Below, one piece after another: positions 63,076 through 64,000 of a stretch of DNA of 64,000 nucleotides. Position 1 is the first letter of the stretch. Each line of letters begins with the position of its first letter. This DNA comes from Longitalea arenae (GTDB taxonomy: Bacteria; Bacteroidota; Bacteroidia; Chitinophagales; Chitinophagaceae). The notes under the pieces were generated by a model that saw nothing but the letters and a program-made list of their open reading frames with translations, did no database searches and was not told the DNA's origin. The stretch is from positions 474,567 to 538,566 of the forward strand of contig NZ_JAFFJX010000003.1 of the NCBI RefSeq assembly GCF_016924755.1, written 5' to 3'. The translations under genes were made by a program, and so were the position numbers.

Positions 63076-63374
63076 AGGGTGTTCGAATTGGTTCTCTTCC
63101 CTCCTATTTGAGTTATGCCCAGAGCGCGTTAAAAAAACTTTCTACGGATATTTTTATTTAAGTACACCGCTCGATTGCTGCCTCCATTTATTTTATCGGC
63201 AATGTATCCAGGGATCATTTAACGGTCAGCGGCGAGCTTGTTCCCATTGCCAGGCCAATATTACAAGCGGATAATCGATCGCTGAATATATTGAGTGAGC
63301 CGAATAAGCGGAACGCATTCATTTAAGGGAATGGCCTTTGAATTAAGGGAATCAACTTCGTAGAATTAAGTAAA
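63076..63374. other. AT-rich intergenic DNA with weak 20-bp repeats
   Basis: About 300 bases without a start-to-stop gene. Two copies of TTAAGGGAAT-type words occur 20 bases apart at about 63323 and 63343. A 50-60-codon frame without ATG (about 63153-63320) is present but is not recognisable. Confidence 0.4.
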
Positions 63375-63477
63375 ATTACCGGCGCGATAATCACTGTTCA
63401 CTCACTTATAACATTATTTTTCCTGTTCATAATTCAAATATCCGGTTCGATGAGCTCGTTTTGCCCGTTTTTAATGT

Positions 63478-63561
63478 ACAAACGGCGCCAAAAACCGTTT
63501 TTATTCCCTTAAAAAGGGAAATGATCGCACCAAAAAGCGGGTTGATCATAACAAAAAGGAT
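63478..63561 (+). repeat. 21-bp periodic array with A5 runs (4 units)
   Basis: AAAAA starts at exactly 63490, 63511, 63532 and 63553, a spacing of 21 bases each time, with partly matching flanks (CC or AC before, CCG/GCG/GGA after). One frame through the region reads as seven-residue repeats (REMIAPK, SGLIITK). Confidence 0.7.
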
Positions 63562-63626
63562 CTATGCAGGCTTTTTAAACTCAATATTGTAAAAATTAAC
63601 TTTAGTAGCCTCCATTAATAGTCTAG

Positions 63627-63752
63627 GATCGACAGTAATAAGTTTATTGTTGGCAATAAACAACTTACTATCAGTGATCAATAACGAAGTTTCGACAGTC
63701 AGCAGCATGGTATCGACGGTCAACAGCTTACTATCGACAATCTAAAGCTTAC
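63627..63752 (+). repeat. 21-bp tandem array, six diverged units
   Basis: Six units of 21 bases. TCGAC recurs at 63629, 63692, 63713 and 63734, and CTTAC at 63664, 63727 and 63748, all in phase. One frame encodes a continuous heptad-like sequence (SLLLAINNLLSVINN, STVSSMVSTVNSLLSTI) with Leu/Val/Ile at regular spacing, but has no start codon. Confidence 0.8.
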
Positions 63753-63843
63753 AGTTCCCCTAAAAGGATCAGGAAATGAGAAAAAGTAATCACCTGCTGA
63801 GCCATTTAAAGCTATGAGCAAGGGCGCCTAAGTTATTATTGGC

Positions 63844-64000
63844 GGGTCTATTCAATAAACTGTGTCAGTGGGATTTACGGTTGATTAATCCTGTCTTCAA
63901 AGATAATAGCTAATTGTGCATAAAGTTGTTTCCATCCATGTATGGGACCGATCCATCCAACAGATTGATCTTTAAAAGCAAGATATAGGAGTTTCATTAA
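63844..64000 (-). mobile_element. end of an IS256-family insertion sequence (partial)
   Basis: The element enters from the right edge on the minus strand. Its presumed terminal inverted repeat starts near 63844 (GGGTCTATTCAATAAAC followed by TGTGTCA), with the TGTGT motif common to IS256-family ends. The transposase C-terminus lies inside. Confidence 0.65.
63875..64000 (-). CDS. IS256-family transposase, C-terminal 41 residues (partial)
   Basis: The frame enters from beyond the window edge and ends at TAA 63875-63877. The 41 visible residues read MKLLYLAFKDQSVGWIG, then PIHGWKQLYAQLAIIFEDRI. The pattern LLYLAxxD followed by WxxPIxxWxxLxxQLAIxFexRi is the conserved C-terminus of IS256/mutator transposases. 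The catalytic DDE residues lie outside the window, so completeness cannot be judged. Confidence 0.75.
   Translation of the reverse strand, partial: LMKLLYLAFKDQSVGWIGPIHGWKQLYAQLAIIFEDRINQP

Noticed and set aside
63521..63592. Small gene starting at the ATG inside the A5 array
   Set aside because: It would encode only 23 residues within a repeat and has no start signal.
1..64000. tRNA, rRNA or CRISPR features
   Set aside because: No tRNA-like arms, rRNA stretches or regularly spaced repeat-spacer arrays were seen. The 21-bp arrays have no spacers.

Overview
The window looks like chromosomal DNA of a Bacteroidota bacterium, most likely a Chitinophagaceae-type soil organism. The evidence is three SusC/SusD pairs, two ECF-sigma/FecR pairs feeding STN-type SusC receptors, many Bacteroidota-style lipoproteins, Bacteroidota -7 promoter boxes (TAnnTTTG), and a YtxJ-type bacillithiol-associated thioredoxin-fold protein. 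I saw no rRNA, tRNA or CRISPR array. One partial insertion sequence lies at the right edge.

Layout. 0-1.4 kb: flavodoxin-fold oxidoreductase and two small unknowns. 1.4-7.4 kb (minus): tightly packed DUF4856 lipoprotein, imelysin-like lipoprotein, HTTM membrane protein and TonB-dependent receptor, read as a metal (probably iron) uptake operon. 7.7-14.5 kb: SDR, histone-H1-like protein, a SusC/SusD pair without local sigma/anti-sigma, and YtxJ. 14.7-17.3 kb: topoisomerase III and a small membrane protein. 17.4-22.5 kb (minus): an unusual group of exported coiled-coil/barrel protein, four-helix membrane protein, leaderless subtilisin-like protease and stand-alone I9-propeptide-like protein, with an ADP-ribosylglycohydrolase upstream. 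23.5-31.8 kb (minus): complete glycan locus sigma-FecR-SusC-SusD-Gfo/Idh oxidoreductase. 32-40 kb: PutAbiC-type abortive-infection candidate, Tat-type phosphoesterase, PL22-like propeller lyase, LLM flavoprotein and GH13 enzyme. 40-46 kb: alpha/beta hydrolase, rifampicin-phosphotransferase-like PEP-utilising enzyme with a MarR regulator, and a DJ-1/PfpI protein. 46.3-53.3 kb (minus): second sigma-FecR-SusC-SusD locus. 53.5-64 kb: looser, more AT-rich accessory DNA with unknowns, a ScyD/ScyE-like lipoprotein, a Crp/Fnr-SDR pair with matched operators, AraC and NmrA-type genes, a secreted tail-fibre-like protein, 21-bp periodic arrays and the end of an IS256-family element.

How it works together. 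The two sigma/FecR sets should sense ligand through the STN domains of their SusC partners and switch on their own uptake operons. The Gfo/Idh enzyme, GH13 enzyme and PL22-like protein suggest a plant-polysaccharide-degrading lifestyle. The best candidates for something undescribed are the envelope-spanning protease group at 17.4-21.4 kb, the two identical palindromes placed at the same distance from the Crp/Fnr and SDR promoters at 56-57 kb, and the heptad-coding 21-bp arrays next to the IS end. All functions rest on reading motifs by eye; no database search was possible.
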